Shown here: positions 53,904-64,000 of the stretch, one piece after another
Numbering within the stretch: the stretch's first letter is position 1
Layout: every line of letters starts with the position of its first letter
Assembly (NCBI RefSeq): GCF_963259705.1
Contig: NC_081849.1
Location: forward strand, 57,570,093 to 57,634,092
DNA: 64,000 nucleotides
From: Myotis daubentonii
Taxonomy: Eukaryota > Chordata > Mammalia > Chiroptera > Vespertilionidae
Direction: 5' to 3'
Notes under the pieces: generated by a model
Databases searched by the model: none
Seen by the model: the letters and a program-made list of their open reading frames with translations, nothing else
Told to the model about the DNA's origin: nothing
Position numbers and translations under genes: made by a program

Positions 53904-55376
53904 GAAAATACTCTTTCTGTAGAAGCTTGGTTACCTAGTAAGCCTGAGAAAATTTATTTCAATGGAGGGTAGTTTCAAGTTGAATTTTAATCTTATTGAA
54001 AAATTACCTTAAATACTGACTTTAGTATCTTTTTAGAGTCCCTTCTTCAAGAGAATTTTATAAGATAAAACATGTAAAGTAAGTTATTTTTCTTTATCAT
54101 TATTTTAAATGTTTCATTCAATTTCCAAGCTATAAAATGCAGTTCTTTTCTATTTCATTATATTTAGAAACAGAATATAAATTTATCCAATTTAATAAAG
54201 ACTCTTTTAGTAAATCAAGATATTCCATACTTGGGGCTAATTTTTTCAAGAGTAGTGACACATATTTTTATAAGATTACTTGGTCACATAGTCATAAATT
54301 CAATTTAGAGTTAGGATTACCTATCCACTTTCTGTATGTGTGTATGTATGTGTACTTGTCCAGCTTTATGCTTATGTTTGAGTGTCTCTCAGAATATATA
54401 TTAAAAATACACAGTACAAATAGGCCAACAGTAGAAAATAGATCTTCCTCCCATCTATCTTCTAGTCTATGAGTCTCCTAAGTAGAGACAATAATTACCA
54501 ACTTCTTGAGCCTTCTTCCAGAAATATGTTCTCTGTATTCAAGCATGTCCTTATCCAGTTATTACCTATGTATCTATCTATTTATCATCTCTGTATATAC
54601 CCACCTATGTACTTTTTTATTATTAACATAAATGGTGCCGTTCTATCAATATTTTTAACCCTCTACTTTTGTTTAATAATAGTGCCTAGTGTACCATATC
54701 AGAACAAGTATTTGTGAGACTATTTAGTAAATCAAAGAGAAAGAATATTCTGTAGAGAAATTTATCTGTATTTTCTAAGACTTGTAGATGCAAATACTAA
54801 CTTAAATGTGGTGGTTTCTGGGGATAAAAGACATACCAGATGTTTGGAATAAAGGACAGATATCTAGGAATTGTTATTTTATGCTAAACGTTTAAAATCA
54901 TAGTGTTTTTATAAGCCTGTCATGTTTAGTGTTTGCAACCTATAGATTCCTGCTCTCTCAAGAATGGTTACATTTCCCATTGCAAAGTAATAACCCTTTC
55001 GTGAAGCATCTCGTCTCAGGTTAGTGAAACAAAACACATCATAGTCATGTAGTATTTTCACAATATGAATGTAAATGGAATTTATCCCTTTCCTTGGCTC
55101 TTGTCCTGTGGGCCAGATAAGATTAAATAGAATTGTGAATTCAGCTTTTGGATTAAAGATCCAAGTCCTTCAGTTAGGCTCTTGCCTGTAGCCTGGGGGG
55201 TAACATTTTATGTTTACCCATAGAGAAGCCTCAGTGCCTGGGCGAGGCAGAGCAGTTTTCCTCCCATGGAGGGAAGGAGATGAGGGACCTGGACTGGCCA
55301 CTCAGTTCCCCCAGGTCCGCCTGGGAGAGAGCCAGTTTTGGAAATCATGGGTGAAATTGAAATGGAGAGTGCACTC
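53904..55376. other. Upstream flank, no gene recognised
   Basis: AT-rich, with a few TATC words near 54575-54600. The frame at 54137-54472 shows no similarity that I recognise. Confidence 0.4.
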
Positions 55377-55493
55377 TGGCCAGTTAGCTCAGTTGGTTAG
55401 ACCATCATCCAGATGCGCCAAGGTTGTAGGTTCAGTCCCTGGTCTGGGCACATATAAGAATCAACCAATTAATGCATAAATAAATGGGACAAC

Positions 55494-55548
<55 letters not shown>

Positions 55549-55565
55549 ATAAGTTAAAAAAATAC
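55377..55565 (+). mobile_element. Ves SINE with (CT)24 expansion
   Basis: Head CTGGCCAGTTAGCTCAGTTG, shortened middle, then a pure CT run at 55497-55544 and the ATCAATAAGTTAAAAAAATA tail. The microsatellite has clearly grown from the CT-rich part of the SINE. Confidence 0.9.
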
Positions 55566-56935
55566 ATTTGGAAAAAAATAGAGAGTTCAGAGTTGGGAAG
55601 TAGCTATGGCAAGTCTGCCAAGGTATCCAAAAATGGTTTTCAAATGGGTGAAGAGCAGTTCAGACAACGGGAAAAAGAAAGAGCCAGTGTGTCCCAGGAC
55701 CAGGCAAGGAGAGGAGGAGGCAGTGGGTCTGGGGGTAAACAGAGGTGGAAGCTTTCGCCGTGTGTGGGAGGGACAGCTGGCTCCATTTAAAGAGCTGGAG
55801 CGGGTGTGGATATGGCCTTGTCATGAGGTTAGAGAATAAAGAAACTTAAGATGGCAACTAGAATGTTTATAATGAGATACATTTGAGTTTAAAAGCTTAT
55901 GATTTAATCTTTCAAAACTAAATTATATTCATAAGCTGCAGACATGAAAGCACCAGACCACAGAGCAAATTATGTTTCTGGGGGAATTACACATCTTTGT
56001 GTAGGGAATCGCTTTAGTTTCATAACTTCAAAAAAATGAATAGAAGAATGTACCCTGAAAGAAGATACAGCTCCTCCAGCCGGTCTTTCACTTCATAAAG
56101 CCAAATGGAATACTTGGTCACGGTTCTTAGGGACGAAGTATTGTAAATACAAATCCACCGTGAAAATTAATGCTTGAAGACATTCTACAAGTCAACTGAA
56201 TTGCTATTATAGTATCTAAGTGCAGACTTAGACTTTGTGTGCTTGATGAGTGAACCATTCACTAATGGACCTCCGTCCTGCTAAAGCTCTTATTTTTCAT
56301 TTTGTTTCAGGTAATACAGGGTACTGATTTCATATTTTAAATGAGCTGTCTATCTCTTTTAAAGAATTACTATATTAAATGCCAGTGGTTGCTTACTTAG
56401 GACACTTTTCTTTCATACAGGCCTCTTTTGTGAAAGAGGCTCATTTTGTTCAGAGAGTCCCTTTTCTCTGTGCTGCTGTATATTGCGGGGAGGTGGGCCC
56501 CATGGAGACACTTTTGATGGTCACGACTGGAGAGGGTGCTACTGGCATTCAGTAGCTAGAGGCCAGGAATGATTTGAAGTACCCTGGAAAAAACAGGACA
56601 GCTCCCACAACAAGGAATGATCCAGCCCCAATGTCAGGAGTGCTGTGGCTGAGAAACCCTGGTCTATTTTAATCCAATCACGGTGGTCCCACTTTACACC
56701 AGTGTTGGTTTAGCCTGAGCCTGTGATATGATTCTCACCAATTCAAATGTGAGGGGAAGTAAAAGAAAGTCCTCTCCACTTAATAAAAATCAATGAAATA
56801 AAGAAAATGCCCCCCTTTCCATTGTGTATAGTCATGTCTGGATGCAATGGATGGAACTGTGGCAGTTATAATGAGGGCGGTTAAGATGGACAAAGTTGCT
56901 GTGCTTTAAAATTCCTGATAGGAAAATGGAAAGAA

Positions 56936-56990
<55 letters not shown>

Positions 56991-59517
56991 AAATATCAGA
57001 CTCACTGCTTTAACTATTTTTGGAACCATCGTGACTTAGGGCTTATTCTACAAAAGGATACCTTTGTTTCTATTGTTTAAGCCAGCTAAGTCAGAGTTTT
57101 CTGTCCCTTAGCAGCATTCTAACTGACACAATTATGTAGAATCTGTTTGTTTCATAATTAAACTCTTAACCTTTTTTGACATTTCACTTCACAGGTTTCG
57201 TTTCTCTTTGGCATTTTTCATGTCATATCTTTCTCACAGATTTTTTTTGGTTTATTTTATAGATTTTTAGAGCAAGAGTATGTGGGTGATATATATTGAT
57301 CTGTATAAGTCTGGGATGTCTTTCTGTTCCTCTCATGGGAGTGAGAGCTTGCTCAGATATAAAGTTATTTGTGGTTCAGTTAATTCTGGATGTAGCTGAT
57401 TAGTGTTCTGCTTGTTTTATGTCTTCTCTGTTTAGTGTTTAGTGTAGAAGAAACATTTGAGGCCAATTCGAGTCTCTTGAAATTAAAACAAATTAATGAA
57501 GATATTGTAACGTATAAATTTCTACCCTTTAATGTTGCCTGGAACTCAATGCATTTGTTTAACGTAAACACCCAAATCTGTGTTCAGTTTCTAGAAGTGT
57601 TTTTATTTTCTTCTTATTTGGTAGCTAGTTATTGATTTAACATATTTATATATTTCATTTCCTAGACATATATGTTTTCATCTCTTTATCCTTCCTCAGA
57701 GGCCAGAATTCCTCAAGTTTGTTTTCTAACTAACTGGCATGATTCTTGTAGTGTTTGATTTATTATTAATTCTTCCATTTATAGTATAAAAGTTAGCAAG
57801 CACACTTTTCAGTTATAAACCTCTTTCTGTTTTTAAATTGTTCTCTGTTTATAACTACAGATATGGATTTTATACATTTAAGGTAAGGTGCCTCCAAAGA
57901 GGTGTGTCCAGCCAGGTGTGAGGCCGTGGGGGTGACTGCAGGTTCCTAAGCCTGATTTACACCATCCCATGACTTAGCCTTAGTCTCAGGCGTCCCTGCA
58001 AACTGTCTAGAGGGGTCCCTTCATTTATGCCCCTAAAGGCTTTCCTTCATGTATTTTAGCTTGTGGGCATATCTTTCCTTCGTTCATTCTGATGATCTTG
58101 CTTGTACTGTCTTACAGAGATTCTTTGACTATTCGGTGTGGCTGAAGATCCCTTTCTCTAGTTTACAAAGAGGCAAAAACGTTTCTCCTAAAATATTCAA
58201 AGGTGAGTTTAGACAAATACGGGTTCAGCTTGCCATTGGAATTGAAAGTTACCATTTACTTCACTTCCAGTTGAGCCTAAAATGGGTTCAGGGATTTGCC
58301 CAACCTCACAGTGACTGAGACTGATTTCTAATTTAGATCTTTGGAACCCAAATTTGGTGTGTTTTTTTGTTTGTTTTTGTTTGTTTTTTGTTTTCTATTA
58401 AGGAGATAAACATAGCGGTTAAGAGTATAGGCCTAGGGAAGAGGACTCGACAGGTTCCAACATCTGGGAGAGCGGTCCTGTGGTGGGGAACTCATTCTCT
58501 AAGGAAGATTGGAGGGAAAGCAAGAACCTGAAAGGGGAATGTGTTTTATTATGCACTGCACGCTGGGGCCACTGATTGTAATCCCATATTTCATAACGCT
58601 TCATCTAACGTTGCCTTAACAATCGTCACGCCAACTTGTTACTTATGGGAGTCACTTGAGGAACAAGGATCATGGGGCCGTTCGCCCTCTGCACCCAGCC
58701 CCCACTCGTCCTACTCTAGGGCCATGATGTCTGGGTTCCAACATCAGATTAGCAACCACTGTTCAAACAAGTTATTCATAGAAATAGAAATGATAACGAT
58801 GTTCATTCGTCTTACAGAGTTCTTTTGAAGATTAAATGAGAGTGAACATCAAAAGGGACAGAAAGTACCTTTCCAGACATGTAATGCTCTGGACCAGGCT
58901 TCTTGGAATTACTGTAGATAAGACAGAGAGTACCAAGGTCAACTTGCTTTCTGTTTTGGAAGCGATAATACATAAACATAAAAATTATGTTTGATGAATT
59001 CACAGTAACCATTAGTTTTCTTATTTATTGTTACAACTATTATTACAATGAGCCCACTGAAACTAGGAACTAAGTAAGAAAACTATCAATAAGGTGGACT
59101 GATTAGGTTTTAGGTATAAAGGTAATTGGGTAAAAAGGAGATGGCTCAAAAAACAGTCAATGTTTAAAAAATATGATTCAAATAGTTTCAAGCAGTAATT
59201 CTATTTTCATTTTAAACAAACATGATGCGCAGTTTTGGTCATGTTTTCATGGCCCAACAAGTTATTCTAATGAGCTCCTAACCTGAAGAGCCCAGTCAGC
59301 TGGGGAGCTTGACAGGGGCTGAACTGAAGATATTCTCTGATTCTGACATTAGGTGTCACTACAATCAAGGGAAAGCCAAGCAAGCAAATGAGCAGTGAAG
59401 GGGAACTTGAATGTGGAGGGGAAAGTATATTTATATTGTGGTACAAAGTATTTGGAGAAGAACCGGTGATGTCAAGATTTCCATATCCACATTGCCACGG
59501 CAGAAAAAAGAACATCT
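55566..59517. other. Upstream flank, mostly unique, with a (TG)n run
   Basis: A (GT)25 microsatellite lies at 56939-56989. MIR-like words occur near 58400-58450 and 58780-58850. No exon, promoter or protein similarity was found on either strand. Confidence 0.45.
56939..56989. repeat. (TG)n microsatellite
   Basis: About 25 uninterrupted GT units. Confidence 0.97.
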
Positions 59518-59735
59518 TTTTTAAAAATATATTTTATTGATTTTTTACAGAGAGGAAGGGAGAGGGATAGAGAGCTAGAAACATTGATGAGAGAGAAACA
59601 TCAATCAGCTGCCTTCTGCACACCCTCCACTGGGGATGTGCCCACAACTGAGGTACATGTCCTTGACTGGAATTGAACCTAGGACCCTTCAGTCCGCAGG
59701 CCGAAGCTCTATCCACTGAGCAAAACGGCTAGGGC
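59518..59735 (-). mobile_element. Ves SINE
   Basis: Reverse-complement Ves, well preserved: AAATATATTTTATTGATTTT at the left, GAGCAAAACGGCTAGGGC at the right. Flanked by AAGAACATCT on both sides (about 59508-59517 and 59736-59745). Confidence 0.94.
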
Positions 59736-59745
59736 AAGAACATCT

Positions 59746-60946
59746 CAACATAGACATGGCAAAAACATCCATTTTGCTAAAATATTGATTAGACCCAACC
59801 ACTAACTGCTTTGTATATCTTACTATTTCTTCTCCTAATCAATGATAAAATTAATAAAGGCCCCCCAAGAGTTTTCAAAGCAGAATAATCCTAATAGGTT
59901 ATAAGTGAGAATTTCACAGACTACCTCCCCAGGCATCTAGTTCTTCTACTGAGTGTAAAGCTTATACTTTAAATTTTCCCTTAAATATTTTTAAATCATA
60001 TAACTTACCAGATGTTTAAGAAGTTCTTTTGCTTAATAAAGGTGTGAAGAACCAAGAGATTCAATGACTTTAAAAATTTGTTTCCTACTAGGAAGGAAGT
60101 TCTAATATTCTGGTGTTAAGTGTACAGTTACCAGGTAGGTAATTCACATTTGTTTAAGCAAAATATCTACAAACTATTGGAGAGAATGGAGCCCATCTAA
60201 TGTTTCCTTTATTATTAGGCAAAATGGTAAAATCTATCCTCCCAAGAGATGTTGTATTACGTGTATTTCCCATGTGTATGAGTTGGCATACACTGTTGGC
60301 ACAGATTCAGGGTATCTAATGATCCATATGCCATAGGTACTGACGAATCAATGGATACTAACTCTAGTGGTGGCTGGGAGTCCTTGGGGCAAAGAAGGGA
60401 GCTCCGTGACTGTGGGAGGGGACTTGTGGCAGCACCTACTCATCAACCCATGGAGGAAGCTATTCAACATATTAACAACTGGAATGACGGTATCAGTACC
60501 TGCTGGCTGAATATCAGTCTTGTGTGTATATTGCTCGGCTTATCAAGGGCTCACAAGATCTCTGGGTTAGCCTCTACACACATGTATCAAAGGTTTAGTT
60601 TGTTTCCCTCTTGATAATGGCCCCTACTGCCAGTTTTTGCAGAGAAATGGCCTTAGTGATGGGAAGGTTGCACCTGGGGAAAAACTGAAAGATTTAGGGA
60701 GAAGCTTAATCTGTCTATCTCTACAACATCTTCCTTCCACAAGCGATGATGGAGGCCTTGATTCATCTCCTCTCATGATGCTAATGGGCATCATGAGTTT
60801 ATACATTGCTGAAAATTCAGAAAGCCAGATGAGTATCTGACACGATGGCGTGACCTTGGGCAATCCAAGGAGGGTGCTGATATTGGGGATAGGAGTGGCA
60901 TTCTCATTACTGGTGACAAATACAGTTTATTTTAAAGTGTCTTGAA
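59746..60946. other. Upstream flank, no gene recognised
   Basis: Unique-looking. The frames at 60351-60614 and 60624-60863 are short, overlap on opposite strands and are unrecognised. Confidence 0.4.
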
Positions 60947-61131
60947 CCTAGCCGGTGCGTGGCTCAGTGGTCGAGCATTGACCTATGAACCAGGAGGTCA
61001 TGGTTCTATTCCTGGTCAGGGCATATGCCCAGTTGTGGGCTCAATCCCCAGTGTGGGGTGTGCAGGAGGCAGCCAACCTATCTTTCTCTCCCTCTCCCTT
61101 CCTCTCTGAAATCAATAAAAATATATTTAAG
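60947..61131 (+). mobile_element. Ves SINE
   Basis: Head AACCTAGCCGGTGCGTGGCT, tail AATCAATAAAAATATATTTA. The flanks AAAGTGTCTT / AAGGTGTCTTT suggest a target duplication. Confidence 0.93.
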
Positions 61132-62198
61132 GTGTCTTTAAAATGGACTTATTTCCTTTGTTGTTCCTGATAACTGACATACCAACTTGCCTTATGTACA
61201 AACTGATGTAGGTGTATTGGTTGAGAGGAAAGACTACATGTTTGGAGCCCGGAGGACAGGGGTTATCGTGTCCAAGGTGTTCCTGCCTCATTTGCAGGGC
61301 TTCGACTATGAGCCCACAGGAGTTGTCCTACTCTTATTCCATAGTTGAGCAATACTTCTGTTTTCTGCTGACTGTTCTCATTATATTTTGAATACGATTT
61401 GATTTATGCATAGCCAGCACACCAGAAATAATATCTAAAAGAGGAAAACTGATGGACTGTGCTGCTCAGAGTGGGGAGGGCAGTGTTGAGGAATGAATAA
61501 ATTAGAACTCATGCTTTTGTGCGCTGGGGCCTCTTGGAGTTGCTTTTGTCCCCAAGTCGCTGCCTGGGGTTGGTGTCAGAGGTTATGCCTAGAAGGGCCT
61601 CGCTGTCCTGGGAAAGCCAGAGAGCGCTTTCTCTCATCTCAGGTCTGTCCTGATTTGCTTCTGGAAGGTAAAATGTCATGGGCCCGTGGTCAGGTGTACT
61701 TTCTGGTAAAGGGACTCATTTGGCTTTTGTGTTACGCCAGAGAAACAAGAGAAACAACCTGATCCAGTCTAGCTCACTAGAGCCTGTCCTAGGTCCCTGG
61801 GGAGGAAATCTTATTCCATGTTTTAAAATAGCGTTCACAAGCCGGGAGTGTCCCTTCCCCTCCTGAAAGGCGGGGCATTAAATGATGGAATGGGAATATG
61901 GAGTGCTGGGTTACGACAAGCTCCCAGTCCATCGTTACTTCAGAGATGACTAGCATTTGTTGTTTTACTAGTAGATGGAGGGAAACACTCTTACTGTGTT
62001 GATTTCATTTTTTATCAGATAACCTTTATAAACCAATACATGGTAACTGTCTATCAGAAAAGTCTAGAAGGATTACTTCCTGTGCCTTTCCTGCTTTTTC
62101 TTCAACTTTTGCCTCATGTATCTTACTTTTTACTCAGGATAGTGTCACAACAAACGAGTGGTTTGTCCCCTGAAACGTTCAGAAAAACATCTGATCAT
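61132..62198. other. Upstream flank, no gene recognised
   Basis: About 61210-61290 is weakly MIR-like. The rest is moderately GC-rich with no known protein. Confidence 0.4.
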
Positions 62199-62387
62199 GA
62201 AAAGGGAGAGGGAGAGAGAGACAGAAGCATCAAGGATGAGAGAGAATCATTGATGGGCTGGCTGCCTCCTGCATGCCCCACACTGAGAATGGAGCCTACA
62301 ACCCAGGCACATGCCCTGACTGGGGAGCCAAACGGTGACCTCCTGGTTCATAAGCCAATGCCCAACCACTGAGCCATACTGGCCGGG
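62199..62387 (-). mobile_element. Ves SINE, 3' end missing
   Basis: Reverse-complement Ves lacking the A-rich part: starts GAAAAGGGAGAGGGAGAGAG and ends GAGCCATACTGGCCGGGC. Confidence 0.9.
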
Positions 62388-62390
62388 CTT

Positions 62391-62555
62391 CACCAGTACT
62401 TTTTTGAGTATAGCCATCCTAATGTGTGTGAAGTAGTATCATTGTACTTTTGATTTGCATTTCTCTAATGACTTTGAGCATCTTTTTAAGTGTTTATTGG
62501 CTATTTGTATAGCTTCTTTGAAGAAATGTCAATTGCTTTGTCCTCAATAATCTTT
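62391..62555 (-). repeat. L1 fragment, antisense
   Basis: TATAGCCATCCTAATGTGTG...TTTTGATTTGCATTTCTCTA...TTGAAGAAATGTCAATTGCT is the standard antisense of old L1 3' regions. The Ves copy at 62199-62387 seems to have landed at its edge. Confidence 0.75.
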
Positions 62556-63200
62556 TAAGAGGATGAGACTAGGGCAGAGAGAATCTTGATTAAGCTCTTT
62601 ATGATGATAGAGAACAGAGTCTACTCAGGTCACCTCAGGTAGGGTCAGGTCATTTACAGCTACATGGGGAATAAGAAAACACAAGAACCAATCTCAGTAG
62701 CAATCCAGGTCTCATAAGAACTGAATGCAGTGTACTACTGTTCATCCATTTAACAGGTATTTGCACAGTTTCCTGTGCTGGGCCATGCGAGGCCTGGGAA
62801 CCATGGAGAAGCGTGGCTACCTGGCCCCTAGAATTTGGTGTCCTCTACCCCCTCTTCTACTCACTGGGTCCTCTTTGTCTCTCTTTGTTACTGCTTTCTT
62901 GGTGTCTTGCACCCATAACATCCTGGGAGAGAATCTGATTCCTTTGGTTGGTCACTGTCCCTGCTGGACCATCTCACCAGGCAGACTGGTTGCACCAGCC
63001 TTCCGGATACCCTTAGGCCTCTGTGAGTGCAACTCTAGGTGGTCCAATCAGATGTATCTGGGCCAGTGGACAGCTTATACCCGCGGAACTGTCTGAACAC
63101 CGTGCTCTCAAAAAGTGGGAAGGGGTGAGGCAGACATGGAGGGTGTTCTACGGGCTGTTTGCCATGTTTCAAACTTTTCATACATTTACAAGTGGGTCTG
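62556..63200. other. Upstream flank with an L2-like relic
   Basis: About 62740-62830 (TCATCCATTTAACAGGTATT...TGTGCTGGGCCATGCGAGGC) resembles an antisense L2 3' end. No gene recognised. Confidence 0.4.
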
Positions 63201-63610
63201 GTCTAGGTTTTCTTGTTGCTGTGTACCCTCCTGGCTTAAAACAATACAAATGTTTCGTCTTACAGTTCTGGAGGTTAGGAGTCCGAAATGAGTCTTACAG
63301 ATGTAACACCAAGCTGCTGGAATGGCTGGTTCCTTCGGGAGAATCTGTTCTTTGGTTCTTCCAGCTGCTGGAGGCTGCCTATTGTTGGCTGGAGGCTGCG
63401 TCACGTCACTCCCACCTCTGCCTCCATCTCCTACTTGCCTTCTTCCGTCCTTGACCTTCCTCTCAGGAGGGTCCTTTGATTATATCGGTCCCAGCAGGAT
63501 AATCCAGCACAATCTCCCTGACACAAAACCCTTGACTTAATCATTCTGCATAATCCCTACTCCACTTACGGTCACGTCCACGGAATTAGGTGGAGGACAT
63601 CTTTGGAGAG
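63200..63610 (-). repeat. Old LTR-like repeat, antisense
   Basis: TCTTACAGTTCTGGAGGTTA...GGTTCCTTCGGGAGAATCTG...AGGATAATCCAGCACAATCT...GGAGGACATCTTTGGAG matches a widespread mammalian repeat of MLT1/MaLR-like appearance. The subfamily is not settled. Confidence 0.5.
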
Positions 63611-64000
63611 TTACTCCTTAATCTCCCGCAGAGGCATTTACGTCCATTGCAGCTTAGATCAAGGGGTTTTACTCTTTAAAGCATTCCCTGGAACAGTCCA
63701 GGAGGGTGAATGTAATTCAAAGTTTCTGGTGTTTCTTTTAATGTTTTATTTGCCACACTGTGGTTTGCAAACAGTGTTGTTGCCTTAATGTTAACATTTT
63801 GGAAATGAGCCATGAAAGGTCTAACACAGGCTAAGGGTTGCTTGGCAACATTAATGAAGTGGGTTAGGGACAGGAACGAAGCAGTTCTAAAAGCAACTAG
63901 GCCGCCCCCAGGGTTCTCTGTAGCTTGTGGGCTCATTAATATTTAACAGATCCCCCTGCAGGAGGCCCAGTGGTGTCCTCTGGCTCAGCACACACAGGTA
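63611..64000. other. Right edge, no gene recognised
   Basis: Unique-looking sequence with overlapping short frames on both strands. No feature supported. Confidence 0.35.

Noticed and set aside
63023..63454. 143-codon plus-strand frame
   Set aside because: Overlaps an old antisense LTR-like repeat and has no similarity to known proteins.

Overview
This is a stretch of mammalian nuclear genome, almost certainly from a vespertilionid (evening) bat. The host call rests on the transposable elements: about 23 tRNA-headed Ves SINEs, six HeliBat-type Helitrons with canonical TC start and CTAG/CTAA hairpin ends, a bat-type L1 3' end, and young DNA transposons (a hAT with a perfect 8-bp target duplication, a mariner MITE), on top of ancient mammalian MIR, L2, MLT1, MER2, MER5 and Charlie relics. 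Coding DNA is a very small part of the window.

Two genes can be supported, both on the minus strand and both of the anterior gradient family of endoplasmic-reticulum protein disulfide isomerase-like proteins. AGR2 lies at the left edge: exons 2, 3 and 4 (signal peptide to the CPHS redox motif) are at 1080-1234, 765-828 and 595-647, with a predicted TATA promoter and non-coding exon 1 near 3761-3853; the remaining exons fall off the left end. AGR3 is complete: seven coding exons between 47885 and 34341 (165 codons, intact splice sites, ends in the ER-retention signal QSEL), a TATA promoter and non-coding exon 1 near 50916-50986, and a poly(A) signal at 34188-34193. The order and orientation match the AGR2-AGR3 pair known in mammals, and the two genes share exon lengths and intron phases, as expected of tandem duplicates.

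Layout: 1-480 L2 relic and AGR2 intron; 595-3853 AGR2 5' half and promoter; 3.9-34.1 kb intergenic DNA full of repeats; 34.17-51.0 kb AGR3; 51.0-64.0 kb upstream flank with an RFX X-box-like site just above AGR3 and otherwise repeats.

Points worth attention: the AGR3 active-site motif reads CQYC (a complete CXXC) instead of the CQYS known in human AGR3; all six HeliBat copies seen in the window lie in AGR3 introns; four of them carry close matches to the CTCF core motif, oriented + at the 3' end and - at the 5' end of the gene; and an RFX X-box-like palindrome stands about 280 bp above the AGR3 start, which fits its known expression in ciliated airway cells. All positions were read by eye; repeat boundaries are approximate unless a target-site duplication is stated.
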